From positions 15,570,027-15,634,026 of the forward strand of contig NC_087068.1 in NCBI RefSeq assembly GCF_963678635.1: a DNA stretch of 64,000 bases, written 5' to 3'. The notes beneath the pieces were generated by a model, which was not told the DNA's origin, searched no databases, and saw nothing but the letters and a program-made list of their open reading frames with translations. Positions 14,501 to 25,500 of this stretch are shown here, piece after piece. Positions within the stretch are counted from its first letter, which is position 1. Every line of letters starts with the position of its first letter. The translations under genes were made by a program, and so were the position numbers. Source of the DNA: Symsagittifera roscoffensis. Its lineage: Eukaryota > Xenacoelomorpha > Acoela > Convolutidae.

Positions 14501-16712
14501 AAGTAATAATGCTTTTGAATTTATTAATTACAGTTCAACAGTACTTAAGAAAGTGAGAAAAAATCCGACTCCAAATAGTTTTTCTCGAATTTTTTTGATG
14601 ATTTTTTTTTCGTTATCCGTCCCATGTTTTAAATCAAAAACCAAAAGATACTGTTTAAAGTGAGGCAGAAATTCTATCAGGGCAATTTTATTGCTTCAGT
14701 TTGATCCATTTGCAATGGTTAGACCATTAGACAAAGCAATAGCGCCTTTTTACTTGGTAATTACTTGTGTGTAAATTGTGGGACTCCAACCAAATTTTTG
14801 AAGCATATAATCAAAGTGGTAATAACTTAACCACTGCTTCAGAAATAATTTTCCCAATAAAACGTTAAAATCTGAAACTAAATTGCCACTTAATTGATTC
14901 TAAGCGAAAAAATAATATTGCGAGATAGGTTCGAGCTTAAATGTTCTGATAATTCGGCCGGCGTTGATTAATCCGACTCTGCGCTATTTCCGCTAAGGGG
15001 AGCGAGCTGGCAACCAAAAACTTTTACCACAATCAATCATTGTAATGGGTGGAGTGATTTATTGTATTAAAGCTCTATCGGTCTTCATTCAAACTGATTT
15101 GAAAAAAGTGAAAGTGTCGAGAAGAACTGGTTTGAGTTTTAGTTTAATTGCTGTCATAAGATCTAGTCATGATTGAAGTTTCAATAAAAAGTCGAGAAAG
15201 TTTTTTGTCGGAATGTCTACGTTTCTGCGTGGCCTTATTTCGACTCTCTCTAACTTTAACATTTAAGCCTATTTCAATCTGTCACATTCAACTGAGACTC
15301 AATTTTGCTTGTTCACTCCGACCATTGCGGGTGTGTTTGACTTTTTTCTTTTTTTTTGTTTTCCACGCAAAATCAGATACCACAAATAATCATCGGAATT
15401 GGTCGAGTGATACATCATATTATAGCCCTTTTAGTTGTGACTCGAGCAACATTTTGAAAAAATGAAAAAAAAAATACTTCAGTATAGAGAAAAACCAGTT
15501 TGAGTATATATTGAGTTTCTATTTTAGAGCACTAAAGGGTGGGAGCTGGCAACCAAAAATTTTAAACCTCAAATAATCATCGCAATGGGTGGACTGTTTT
15601 ATAAGGTTAAACTTTTTCAGTCTTGATTCGAGCAATATTGAAAATTTTTCAAAAAGTTTCGAGAAGAACCGGTTTGAATTGTAGTCTAATTTTGAGCGAG
15701 TGAAACAAGCGAGTAGGCATTATACAGAAGAATAAGCCGTGAAACTTAAAATCTATTCTAGTATGAAAAAGTTCTGAAATTTTGTTAGACCATTATTGGA
15801 ATAGTAAACTTCAAAAAATGACAATTTTTTTATTCAAAAAAAATAGAAAAAAAATAGAAAAATGAAATTTGTTTTTTTTTCTAGTCAGTTTTCGACAAAA
15901 ACCGTTTCCCGGGTTGCCTGTTTTACTGTGAGTGTCAATTATACCTTAATTTTAGGTTTTCTTATGATGCTTTCATCACACCATGCACAAAAAACAACAT
16001 TAATTTGAAGAAAAAAAACATGAAAAACTTTTTAGGTATTTTTATGAAGAATATGGTCGTAAAACTATGTGCAGCGTTTTTCCAAGTGCTAGTTTTTTGA
16101 AAACTAATATTGTATTTCTGAAATTACCGCGAGCTTTATCATTTTTCTTATTTCCAGAAACGACAGACCAAAAGATTGGTAAGAATTGATGGTTTATTGA
16201 ACGCTCAATTTTTCCTCATAATAAAATTACAATTTTCAAAGAAGCGAGAAAACATTATGTTAGGCAGGCAGGGTACTTCAATCACAATTTTCCTTCGCTC
16301 TTAATAACATGTCAAAAATATAGCTGCCCAGACGTCAAAGTAAAATACATTAATCACCTGCATTTGATTACTATAAAGTAATGGTGTACGCATATCGCAA
16401 ATCGGCTATGTTCCTGGCTATTAACTACATATTTTTGTACTGTCTTGGTGCACGCACTAAAGAAACGATGGATCATGGTCGGCCTCGAACCACCGACCTC
16501 TCAATTGAGGTTCATTACAATTGAGGTTCTTACTGTAAACTTCATTCTTTGTATGCTCACTTGATGGGGTCTGCAATGTATGACCTGCCGATGACAGCCA
16601 TGGACATGAGCATGTACACTGCAGCAGTGTATCTGTAGTTGAGTCTGTCCGCGAAGTCGTTGTCGTTTCCGGGAGCCGACTTGGTCACCACTTTGAGAAG
16701 CTTTTCAAACAT
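11441..16712 (-). CDS. innexin (gap-junction channel subunit), 5' part, four exons
   Basis: Spliced minus-strand gene: exons 16712-16561, 13928-13747, 12355-12196 and 11598-11441, with phases 2, 1, 2, 1 agreeing at every junction. The 217 codons present show the innexin N-terminus (MFEKLLKVV, then APGNDNDFADRLNYRYTAA), TM1 at about residues 29-48, the two first-loop cysteines C52 and C70 in a CW...DYTNN.CFV context, the family signature YYQW at about 98-101 opening TM2, PRAVW, a cytoplasmic loop ending HIDRYL, then CGRRYG leading into TM3 (LKLCYIII). Innexins form hexameric or octameric plasma-membrane channels between cells. The second extracellular loop, TM4 and the C-terminus are missing because they lie beyond position 1, past the minisatellite. 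The gene is divergent from the KCTD gene. The innexin assignment is secure; the subfamily is not. Confidence 0.9.
11785..12060 (+). repeat. dispersed GGCGCC-type repeat, copy 1 (in innexin intron 3)
   Basis: Diverged copy of a ~300-nt noncoding family. It begins GGCCGACC, passes AAAGGCGCCTTTGGCACCAA, an internal run of AAAACGGC and GGCCTGTTTTT, then AATCAATTTGGTC, and ends GATCCGTCCCTG. Other copies lie at 40.7, 41.1, 47.3 and 62.6 kb. An apparent ORF inside it is not conserved between copies. Confidence 0.75.
12196..12355 (-). CDS. innexin exon 3
   Basis: Acceptor TCTCTGCAG/CC, donor GACAG/GTCCGA. Encodes the end of TM2 (MCFYVPRAVW) and the cytoplasmic loop up to HID. Joined to exon 4 it gives the family motif HIDRYL. 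The GTCCGA donor is weak, but the alternative reading hits a stop and breaks the family motif. Confidence 0.82.
12490..16020 (+). repeat. interspersed intronic repeat, five copies of a ~120-nt core
   Basis: A core of the form ATCATCGGAATGGGT, CGAGTGATATATCAT, CCCTTTCAGTCGTGATTCG, then GAGAA.CCGGTTTGA recurs near 12640-12765, 13240-13380, 15030-15140, 15375-15500 and 15565-15690. It is often preceded by CAAAATCAGGTACCACAAA and followed by poly-A-rich DNA, then by a second shared block with ATCACACCATGCACAAAAAA (13085-13130, 13580-13615, 15970-16000). Copies flank innexin exon 2 in introns 1 and 2. No coding potential is visible. Within the same span, 13950-15000 shows only AT-rich intron sequence. 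Confidence 0.7.
13747..13928 (-). CDS. innexin exon 2
   Basis: Acceptor TTTTTCAG/A, donor CTAG/GTGAGA. Encodes the first extracellular loop with both cysteines, and YYQWIPLFFMCL at the start of TM2. 182 nt, phase 2 in and 1 out. Confidence 0.9.
16561..16712 (-). CDS. innexin exon 1
   Basis: ATG at 16712. It encodes the N-terminal helix and TM1, ending ...YIADPIK. The donor is AA/GTGAGC at 16560, phase 2. The start is chosen because innexins begin at this conserved MF/ML-(D/E)KLL motif. Confidence 0.9.
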
Positions 16713-19578
16713 GGCGACGGGTGACTACTTTTCGTTTATAAGGTGCAAAAAATTAAGAAAGATGATCAAGTAATGGTTGTTATCCTGCAAGAATGTGCTA
16801 TTATGCTTTATGCGAGCATGGTTTTTGTAATAAGCTCAAACACAATCCGTGTTTTAAATTCCATAAGGTTTTTCTCACTGCACAATTTTGATGGTTTCGT
16901 TGAAATTAAATTGAAATTGAGGACTCGAAATCAAAACATTTGTTGCGCTGAATGAATCTGACTCATGAAATATTCATAAAATTTTTTATTAATTTTTTCA
17001 AACATTAACTTTCCAACAGAGTTAGATTGGATATTTTAATGACATGCTTCGTTTATTTCCCTGTATAAGTGGACATCTCTCATATTAAGGAAGAGAGCAG
17101 TTACACGCAATCAATATCCATTTAATACCTACTTTATTTTTTTCATGGTATGTTCCAATTAAGGAAATCTGACCATCCAATCGGCTTTAAGCGTGATGTC
17201 ATGACCTCAAACTGATTCATAATTTTTCATCCTTTTTTAAAATTTGTTTCGGATGTTTTGCAGACAACAATCGATGTTTTGCAGATAACATCTGAGGGTT
17301 CAAAATGGGCTTTAAGTTTCAGGTTGCTTATTTGGTGTCGTTTATTAACCGGTGCATTAATATTCAGCATTTTGACATTTCTTGATAGTTTTTTTTTGAA
17401 ATGATTTAAGTTTTTTTAAGTAAACATTCAAATTTGTCTTGTGATGAATATTCAATTTGTTGGTTTTCCCTATAAAATAGCATGGAAAAATCGTTCTGTT
17501 TGTAGGCTTTGAAAACCTCCAAAATATTTAACTAACTGCGGTTATAAATAATCCCCTCTAATTTGGGCCGGGGGAGGGAAATGCGTCAGAAACAACTCAA
17601 CAAACGACAGAATTCTAGCCTCCAGGTCCAAATCAAATTGATGATAGTCGTCGCTCGCGCTCAGCCTTCGGCAATCTAAATTCAGCTCGCGATTTAAACT
17701 CAAAGCTGCGCTCTGCGCTAATAACTCTACAACATTTTAAGATTGGTTATATATTTTTTCGTGTTTTCCGGCGGTATTTTCTGAGTTTATTAAATGGACA
17801 GCCTTGGGCCAATTGCGTGAAAAATTTTGATTGATCTGTTGGCAAAATTAATTCAGCCCCAAGCCAGGTTGTTTTTTTCTCATTTTCTCTCAAAAGGTAC
17901 AAATTTATTCTTGCAGCCGCTCATCAATATTACATTACTTACATTCGGCACAACTTGAAATTTTTAGCGTTTGTTGAACAAAATTTGCTGAGCTCGAGGC
18001 TTTGTGAACAAAATTAAAGAACGCACTGCGCTCATAATCGGGGCTTATAACTAACTACTGAACCGCAGTTCGAATCCGCCTCGGGCTTAGAAATCATCGT
18101 TGCTTCGCTGCGAATAATTTCAACGCAGCCTCAGGCATTTTCCCTCTTGTTTGTTTGTGCCTCACCTTTGAAATTACGGCAGTTTTCAATTTATTTTTTC
18201 CTATTTCCGCTCTATTCATATTGCTGACGCTATCAATTAGTTTGCAAAAAAGCATCAATTCAAAAAATCAGCCACTTTCTTAAACTTTAAATTGGATTTT
18301 ATCTCGTCAATAACTTTCGAAAAATTGTATAAAAGCTGACTTCAAACCATTTGAAACTCTGGATGATAGATCACTATTAGGTGAGTTTAATACCAGCATC
18401 ACAAAGTAATTTAATCGTATCGCTTTCAGTTGTTTTTTATGTTTTTCAGATTCTGAGCAAATTTTTTCTTTCCAAAAAATGGTTTCGTAGAAAGTTTTAA
18501 CTTTTTTCTACAATTTTTTTTTCCGAATATTGAAAGAGTTTAGGCGTTTTGGTTATAAAATGTCTTCTGTTTTTAAATTGAAGATTTATTAAGATTTATT
18601 CTCTGAGAACACGTGACTGATTTTGTGTGCCTGTGGTCGTATTAGGGGAAGTCGTAGCAGTAGAATACCTCTCGAGGCTAGATAGGATTTATGATTCCCG
18701 CTTGCCCCCGAATTGGATTCCAGAAGAGAAGGGAACCATACGCGCGTATAGTGGAAATGAAGCATCTCAGAATGGCCCGAGGGTCCCTATTTCAGTGGGT
18801 TATATGGGTCCCCCGTGCAAATAGGCAGATGGCCCCGGGTGAAACTAAATTGCGCGGGCACAAATCGCGCAGTAAAGAAACGGTTCAATTAACCTAAAAT
18901 AGTTCGAACAGCACGCTATTTTCGAAGAGAAAACTTTTGAAAACTTTATTCAAAACATGACTATTTAATGATGTAACTGCAAAAACTAAACAAAATGAAC
19001 AATTTAGTTGTTGCTTACATTTTTGATCTTTTTTTTTCATAAAACGTCATTTTTAAAAGTCCAATTTAATAATAATTTATGTTAGCTGGGAATGAATTTT
19101 TAATTATGACAGGAACAGCACTGGGAGCATACATTTTGCTCCAGCCGGGAATTAGGAGTTGAGCTCGGTTGAAATGGGGGATTTGGGGCCGGCGGCGTCT
19201 AGCTAGGTCCACCGCCACGCACAGCAACGTAGTATTATTTATTCGTAGCCCTAAGCGTCACTACAATTTTTGCTCATTGCTGCACTACACACATATGGCT
19301 CCTCTTGCTTTTAGCCTCCGGTTCTGAACACAGCCGCCCCGATCTGCAACATTAAAACGTGCACAGATATAGTAACTTCAAAATCCGGGACGAGATAGAA
19401 ACCAAAAAAATTGGGAATCCTTTTTTCAACAGTAGCTTCGAGAAAATAGCAGCAGTGATTAAAACCCGCAAAAAAAATAACATTATTTCTATTTGAATCA
19501 AATTTATAAACTAAAAATCAATTACTTGTCTGAATTTGACCGAGTTATACAAACTTCCTTGCATACAAAGAAACAGAG
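16713..19578. other. head-to-head intergenic region between innexin and KCTD
   Basis: No protein gene is supported. Two GC-richer islands stand out in AT-rich DNA: 18610-18900 and 19130-19340, the latter with several CpGs. The second lies just upstream of the probable KCTD leader exon and may hold its promoter. The rest (16.7-18.6 kb) is AT-rich with no recognisable element. Confidence 0.5.
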
Positions 19579-19916
19579 GTAAGTGTTGATAATTTTTTAC
19601 GAATCATCCGCGCGAAAAAAGTCACATCTTAGTGTTACAAGTATCATCCCATTTTGAAAAGACGTCAGAAAAATTCAAGCTTTTTTGGGCATCATCTCTA
19701 TGTGATTATGATTTCACACATCGCAAAAAAATTGTTCACGTCATTCTGAAAAAGCATCTGAAAAGTAAAAATGTATTTGAATCAATTTTTTGCCATCTAA
19801 ATGAGGCTTATCTTTTTTAGTACGCAAAACTTCCTAATGACGGAGTTTTCGAATTTTTTGGTTTTCTTAAACTGTCTCAGCCTGTTTTATTCACCAAAAC
19901 TTGTTTTAATTTCCAG
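19579..19916 (+). other. probable 5'-UTR intron of the KCTD gene
   Basis: A strong donor, AACAGAG/GTAAGT at 19579, and an acceptor, TTAATTTCCAG/CTCTG at 19916, bracket 338 nt ahead of the KCTD start codon. The joined leader would end CTCTGTTTGACTAATTCG...; an in-frame TAA at 19936 precedes the ATG at 19954. The transcription start itself is not determined. Confidence 0.55.
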
Positions 19917-19953
19917 CTCTGTTTGACTAATTCGATAAAGAAACAGAATCAAG

Positions 19954-20410
19954 ATGATAAACTCTCCAAGTGCAATGGCAGCAGCTGCAGCTGCCATCTA
20001 CCAGAACCTGCAAATGAGCGGATCTAACACCTCCAACGCATCCCAGGAGCCGCGGAACCTCTCGCCTCCTATATCCCAGTCTGGAACTAATTCCATGTCA
20101 TCGGTTTATCTTCTTCCTGGAATTCTAAACTCAAACTCGGGTTCAAACGGTATTGCCGACCGAAGGAATATTCTGAATTACTCGGAGTTACTCGCCACTT
20201 TTGGAGCCGGAAACACGCAGTCGGTTTTGCAGCGAAGTCAGACGAACAACTCGATGATTGCAACAGAGTCGACATCAAGTCTGGGAGTGCCGGATGCAAA
20301 AATTGCGAGAAACCGACGCAGTTTCCACTTCAAAGAGCGTCCAGACACCGATCAGTTGGCTCGAGATCTGGAGAGGAGAGACTCCGTCATCAAAACGATC
20401 ACAGAGCGAG
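19954..20410 (+). CDS. KCTD1/15-like exon 1
   Basis: Encodes the low-complexity N-terminal region, containing [15 protein letters not shown] and an Arg/Glu-rich stretch ([18 protein letters not shown]). 457 nt, phase 1 out. Confidence 0.85.
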
Positions 20411-21668
20411 GTTAGTTTTTTAAACTTTTTCGTCTGCATTTTTTTCGACAAAGTTTTTTTTTGACAAAATTTGATAATCATTACCGCAAGTAATTATTTT
20501 TTGATGTTTTCCTTATAAACTGAATTGTCTAAAATACTCAACAACATTTAGTGTTGATTTGCAGTTTTCCAAACAGAACCTGAATATGGGGAAAACATTT
20601 CCTCGCATAAGCATATATCATCCTAACTTGGTGCAACTCGTTGCGGTTAAGGCATCAATTCTCAGCAAAAAAAAACAATTCGAGGGTTTGAATAAAAGGT
20701 TCGCAGCAGATTGCCGTTATGAGCTAAGAAGCTTATGAATTGCCGTTTCCCTCATTGATAAATTTCTTAATTACTAAAACCTTTTCTTTTCAGGAGATTC
20801 CATCAACGGCATCAAAGACGAACAACTGTCTCCTAATTCCCAAAACGGGTCGAGCAGCTCAAGTTTGAAATCAAGTGGCAGTCACTCCAACGGATCCATC
20901 CATTCCAAATCGCCCTCCCCCATCCAACCCCACTTGAACCCGACCAACCCGCCCTCACTAACACCCGGTGGAGTTCCAGTACCCGCTCAATTAACTCGAC
21001 TGAACGCCCCAGTTCACATAGACGTTGGAGGCACTGCATATACTACAACTCTTCAAACCCTGACAAAATACCCCAACTCAAAATTGGGTAAAATGTTCAA
21101 TGGCAAAATTCCTATTGTCTTGGATTCGTTGAAACAGCATTACTTCATTGATCGCGACGGAAAATTGTTTCGATATATTCTAAACTTTTTGAGAACAGAT
21201 TCGGTTTTCTTAACGAAAGAATCCCCGATGATCAGTGGTCTCTTAGACGAAGCACATTATTTCGAAATTTCTGAATTGGAGAGTAAAATTCAACTAATTC
21301 TCGGCGCGGAAAACAAACCCTACGTAACAAAAACTGAAGACGAAAATAAATCTTCACATAATACAGAAAACTCAATTTTGATTGAAAGTATTGTTCACAC
21401 AGGGACTAATGAAGCCGTGAAAAAAGACCAATGGTTCATTTCCGGAAACGCCAAGGACATTCTTCAAATTCTAGAGATGAAGTTTTCGGCTAAAATAGCC
21501 AACAGTGATATGATAACACGCGCATCAAGTGAAGATTTTGAAAAAATTTCGGAAGTTTCGTGCTTGGAATTGATTCAAAAGTTCTTGGACAATGATTACG
21601 TAATTGAAAAGACGAAATTTGCTACCGAAGAATCTGGTAAAATATGTCAGTTCACTTTGAAGAAATGA
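19954..21668 (+). CDS. KCTD1/KCTD15-type BTB-domain protein, two coding exons
   Basis: Exons 19954-20410 (donor GCGAG/GTTAGT, phase 1) and 20794-21668 (acceptor CTTTTCTTTTCAG) give 443 residues. An in-frame stop upstream supports the ATG at 19954. Residues 1-220 are a Ser/Asn-rich, probably disordered extension with an Ala run ([10 protein letters not shown]). [17 protein letters not shown] at about 215-231 opens a BTB/POZ domain to about 322, with [16 protein letters not shown] and [10 protein letters not shown] almost as in KCTD1/15. In that family the BTB domain forms pentamers and the proteins repress AP-2 transcription factors and affect neural-crest and Wnt signalling. The C-terminal ~100 residues follow the KCTD1/15 layout (ISG.., then [17 protein letters not shown]) but are much diverged. 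The N-terminal extension is longer than in vertebrate short forms (~257-283 residues). Confidence 0.88.
20794..21668 (+). CDS. KCTD1/15-like exon 2 with BTB and C-terminal domain
   Basis: Begins by completing a Gly codon, then [18 protein letters not shown], a Ser/Pro-rich linker, the BTB domain and the C-terminal domain. It ends FTLKK at a TGA (21666-21668). No AATAAA was seen in the next 400 nt. Confidence 0.88.
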
Positions 21669-22292
21669 GTTCATATTGAGGAACTAAAACAACGTTCTTC
21701 TACGATATGTATAGCGTCTATTATTTTGATATAGTATTTTAATTTCAGTTAATTATCGGCCAATTGAGTTTTTTCTTTTGTTTTTAAACTCTATTCTCCG
21801 TTACTCTGTACTGCTGAAACTCATTTTTGGTATAATAATAACCCCGCACCTACTAAAAAAGGGAAGTATATGTTTTTTTTTCGGTATGGAGGTTCACCAT
21901 GCACCAAAGAGATCTGTTACCCGGGCAGAGGTCCACAATTTGTGTCCAGGCTTCAGCGCTTAATTTCCGCCAACCCAGACTAATTTGGGTTTCACGTCAT
22001 TTTTTCACCATTTTGTGACTTTTTCAGGCTACTATAACTGTGGGTGATATGACTAAACTTTGCCATCGAGCATTAAGAGCTAATATAAGAACTATGTTTA
22101 GGCTCTAGAATGAAGTTGACGCGACTTAGAAAGCCTGGCCATAAGTTGCAGACATCGATCTAGATATAGCATTCCGCTCAAACTGATTTTTTAGCCTTCT
22201 ATGCAAATATAATTTTCTTGGTTTCAAAAAGACATTTTGTTTGATAGTTCTTTAGATTATTTAATTACTGCAAATCTGAGACATTCCTTAAG
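21669..22292. other. convergent intergenic region, KCTD 3' end to WSCD 3' end
   Basis: AT-rich, with short open frames only. No canonical AATAAA is visible for either convergent gene. Nothing else recognised. Confidence 0.5.
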
Positions 22293-22575
22293 TTAGAGAT
22301 CTTTCTTCTGGCCATTGTAGTAGGCTTTGTGTTTCGGATTCTTACTTTGCTCCAGCCTTGAAGTTCGGTTTTCAAACGTGTACAGAGGCATCGGCATAAA
22401 GTTTCTTCTGGTAATTTCTAATGATACCGAATCCACCAAATTTTGAATTCTTGCCGTGTCGTTTCTGCTGTACGGAAGGAAAGTCGACACATCCGGGTTG
22501 TATTTTCGCACGTAGTTTTCAAGTGTGCACAGTAGGCGTTGCGAATTGAATTTGACTTGTAAGAATCGAAGCATC
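22293..22575 (-). CDS. WSCD-like exon 5: C-terminus
   Basis: Acceptor GATATTTTCAG/GATGC. It completes SR/MLRFLQVKFNSQRLLC and ends at a stop at 22293. The LRFLQ...RLLC motif follows the VNPVGQ loop, as in WSCD proteins and other sulfotransferases. The phase fits exon 4 across a 5.1-kb intron. Confidence 0.85.
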
Positions 22576-25500
22576 CTGAAAATATCAAAACTTGAAAAAA
22601 AGGTGATTTTCAACATGACATATTGCAACCAGATTAGAATTATTTCGCTTTGGCTCTTTTTATTCCCCCAGCTCATTTAAACGTCAATTTTATGGAGTAA
22701 AGAAGGACTTTACAAGATTAAATACGAAGATTAAATGCGTTTGTAATGACCTAATCGGGTTTCAGATGTGGGGGCGGGCGGCTGGGGGGGGGGCGGAAAA
22801 AGAGCATTTGTTTTTTTTTGTGCTTCAAAGAGTTGATTTAAACTAATCGACGTAAACTATTCTAATCCTTAATCAAGTTCTCTCTACTCTAAAAACTTAG
22901 GCGCCAATGGTTAATTGTTAACAAGAACCAAGTTGTTCTCGAATCAGCTGCGCGCACCTTTATGATTTTAAATTTTGGAAAAGTAACCTAATTTATATGC
23001 TCTTTTTGGCATTGGACAAACAGTCACCATTTTTTTTTGCCAAAAAGTTCATGTAAACTGACAGACAGTCTGAATAAGCCAAGTTTGAGCTGATATCAGC
23101 ATTTTTTTATGTAGATCGAGACTAAAGGACATCATGATAACTCTGTTTGGATAGGCAAGTTCTTAAACTGGTCCAGTAAAAAAGCAGATTGCATGGCAGG
23201 CAGACTGATAACGCAAGGAAAATCCTTCTTGCCTGCTGAAATGTCCTACGCTCCAGCTATCTCAAATTTGACTTGAAGCAAGATCATGGTCGTATTAGCT
23301 CCCTACATGACTCCGATTTTATCTTTCAATTATTCTGTTTTGACTCCTTGGAACGACAAAAAAACTTCAAAACTACAGCAAATCATGATTTTTTTTCTTC
23401 ACCAAAGCTATATCAGACAAATGACAGGGCATCGGAAGTTGCACAGTTTTGAAGTGGGATACGAGCAAGCGTTTGTTCCGATTTTTCCAAACAAAAAAAA
23501 TTTTCTTTGGGGTGTTTTTCTTGAGACCAGTTTATCAGAAATTTTGAAGAATGGATATCGAACCTGGCAATCATGGGTTCACAAGCGGGTTTGCTACACA
23601 GTATCAATACTTATCGTTGAGTCCAAGTTAAGTGTAAGCGTAACACGGGTTGTTACTCTGCCCACAAAAATCTAGCAAAATGATTTTCTTAAAGGACTCA
23701 AAACCTAACACAACATTTGATATTGGCAGATCAAAATCTAGTTTGTATCAAAATTTTTCAACAAAAATTATGATGACCTACTAAAACGCAGTCAAAATTA
23801 GTGACTTCATATCATTATACGAGCAGTCTCATTTTTTATTGAAACTATTTTATGATTCGAGTTTTAACCAAAAATTTTCAAGTATTACAAGCTTATACTT
23901 ATAATTTTTTTGTTCAATGGTTAACTTGCACTTTTTTCCATAATTTGAGTGTTGTTGTTCAACTTGTTGAGTTCGAAGAAGGATAATTTGATCTCTAAGA
24001 ATACTTGTTCAAACTTGTTTATACTTGAAAACAATTCGGAAAAGCAAACTAAAAAGAAGCTTTTCATTCGTTTTAATTTTCGTTCTATCTTTGAAAGTAC
24101 TTACTCTCTAATTCATAACACTATGAAGATTAAAATGTGTAGAAAAAAATTTCTAATAAATAACTCAAAGTTTCTATAAAAACCCAGTCTGAATATGCAA
24201 AACTTTGAAATAATACCAGCTTTTTTTTAATGTGAATCGAGACTAACGACATTATGAGGACTCTGTTTGGATAGGCAAGTTCTTAAACTGGTCCAAAAAA
24301 ACAGATAGCATGACAGGCAGACAGTAAATGTAAGGAAAATTTTTCAAGCCTACCGAAATGCCCTACGTTCCAGCTATCTTCAATTTGACTTGAAGCAAGA
24401 TCATGGTCGTATTAGTTCCCTACATGACTCAAATTTTATCTTTCAATTAATCGGTTTTGACTCATTGGAGCGACAAAAAAACTTCAAAATCTATAGCAAA
24501 TCACGATTTCTTTTTTCACCAAAGCTATATAAGACAAATGACAGGGCATAGGAAGTTGCACAATTTTGAAGTGATATATGAGCAAGCGTTTGTTCCGATT
24601 TTCTCAAACAAAAAAATTTTTTTGGGTGTTTTTTTTTTAAACCAATTTATCAAACATTTTGAAGAATGGATATCAAGCTTGGCAATCATTGTTTTTCGTT
24701 GAATCCAAGTAAAGTGTAAGCTTCACACGGGTTGTTACTCTGCCCACAAAAATCTAGCGAAATGATTTTCTTAAAGGATTCAAATCTTAACAAAACATTT
24801 GATATTGCCAGATCAAAATCTAGTTCGTATCAAAATTTTTCATCCAAAAATATGATGACCTACTAAAATGCAATCAAAGTTAGTGAATTCATTTCAATAT
24901 ACGAGCAGTCTCATTTCTTACTAAAATTATTTGATTATTCGAGTTTTAACCAAACATTTTCAAGTATTACAAGCTGATACTTACACTTTTTTTGTTCAAA
25001 GGTTGACATGAACTATTTCCAATAATTTGATTGTTGTTGTTCTTTTTTGTTGAGTTGGAAATTGATAACTTGATCTCTAAGCACAGCTTATAATTGAAAA
25101 TTATTCGGAAAAGCAAACTAAAATTAAGCTTTTCATTCGTTTTATTTTGTGTTCTTTATTTGAAATACTTACTCTCTAATTGACAACACTATGAAGATTA
25201 AAATGTGTAGAACAAAAATGTCTATAATATAACTCAAAACTTCTCTAATATCCCAGTCGGAATATGCGAAATTTTGAGCTGATACCAGCAAATTTTATAT
25301 GTAGATCGAGACTAAGACATTATGAGGACTCTGTTTGGATAGGCAAGTTCTTAAACTGGTCAACAAAAAACAGATAGCATGGCAGGCAGACAGAAAACGT
25401 AACGAACATCTTTCAAGCCTGCTGAAATGTCCTACGCTCCAGCCATCTCCAATTTGACTTGAACCAAGATCATGGTCGTATTAGGTCCCTACATGACTCA

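Noticed and set aside
16475-16530. GGTTCGAGGCC (B-box-like, minus strand) next to repeated CAATTGAGGTTC
   Set aside because: No A-box or cloverleaf; the hairpin is too short to be an RNA gene.
18328-18381. TATAAAA followed ~50 nt later by TTAG/GTGAGT, a possible KCTD promoter and leader exon
   Set aside because: A stronger donor at 19579 nearer the coding exon explains the 5'-UTR better; one TATA-like word in AT-rich DNA is weak evidence.
18627-18897. GC-richer open frames upstream of KCTD
   Set aside because: No homology, splice sites or start context; two overlapping frames of equal merit suggest chance.
20615-20710. tRNA-Ser/Leu-like words (GCGGTTAAGGC and TTCGAGGGTTTGAA) in the KCTD intron
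   Set aside because: Spacing and arms do not fold into a tRNA; at most a decayed SINE, not supportable without relatives.
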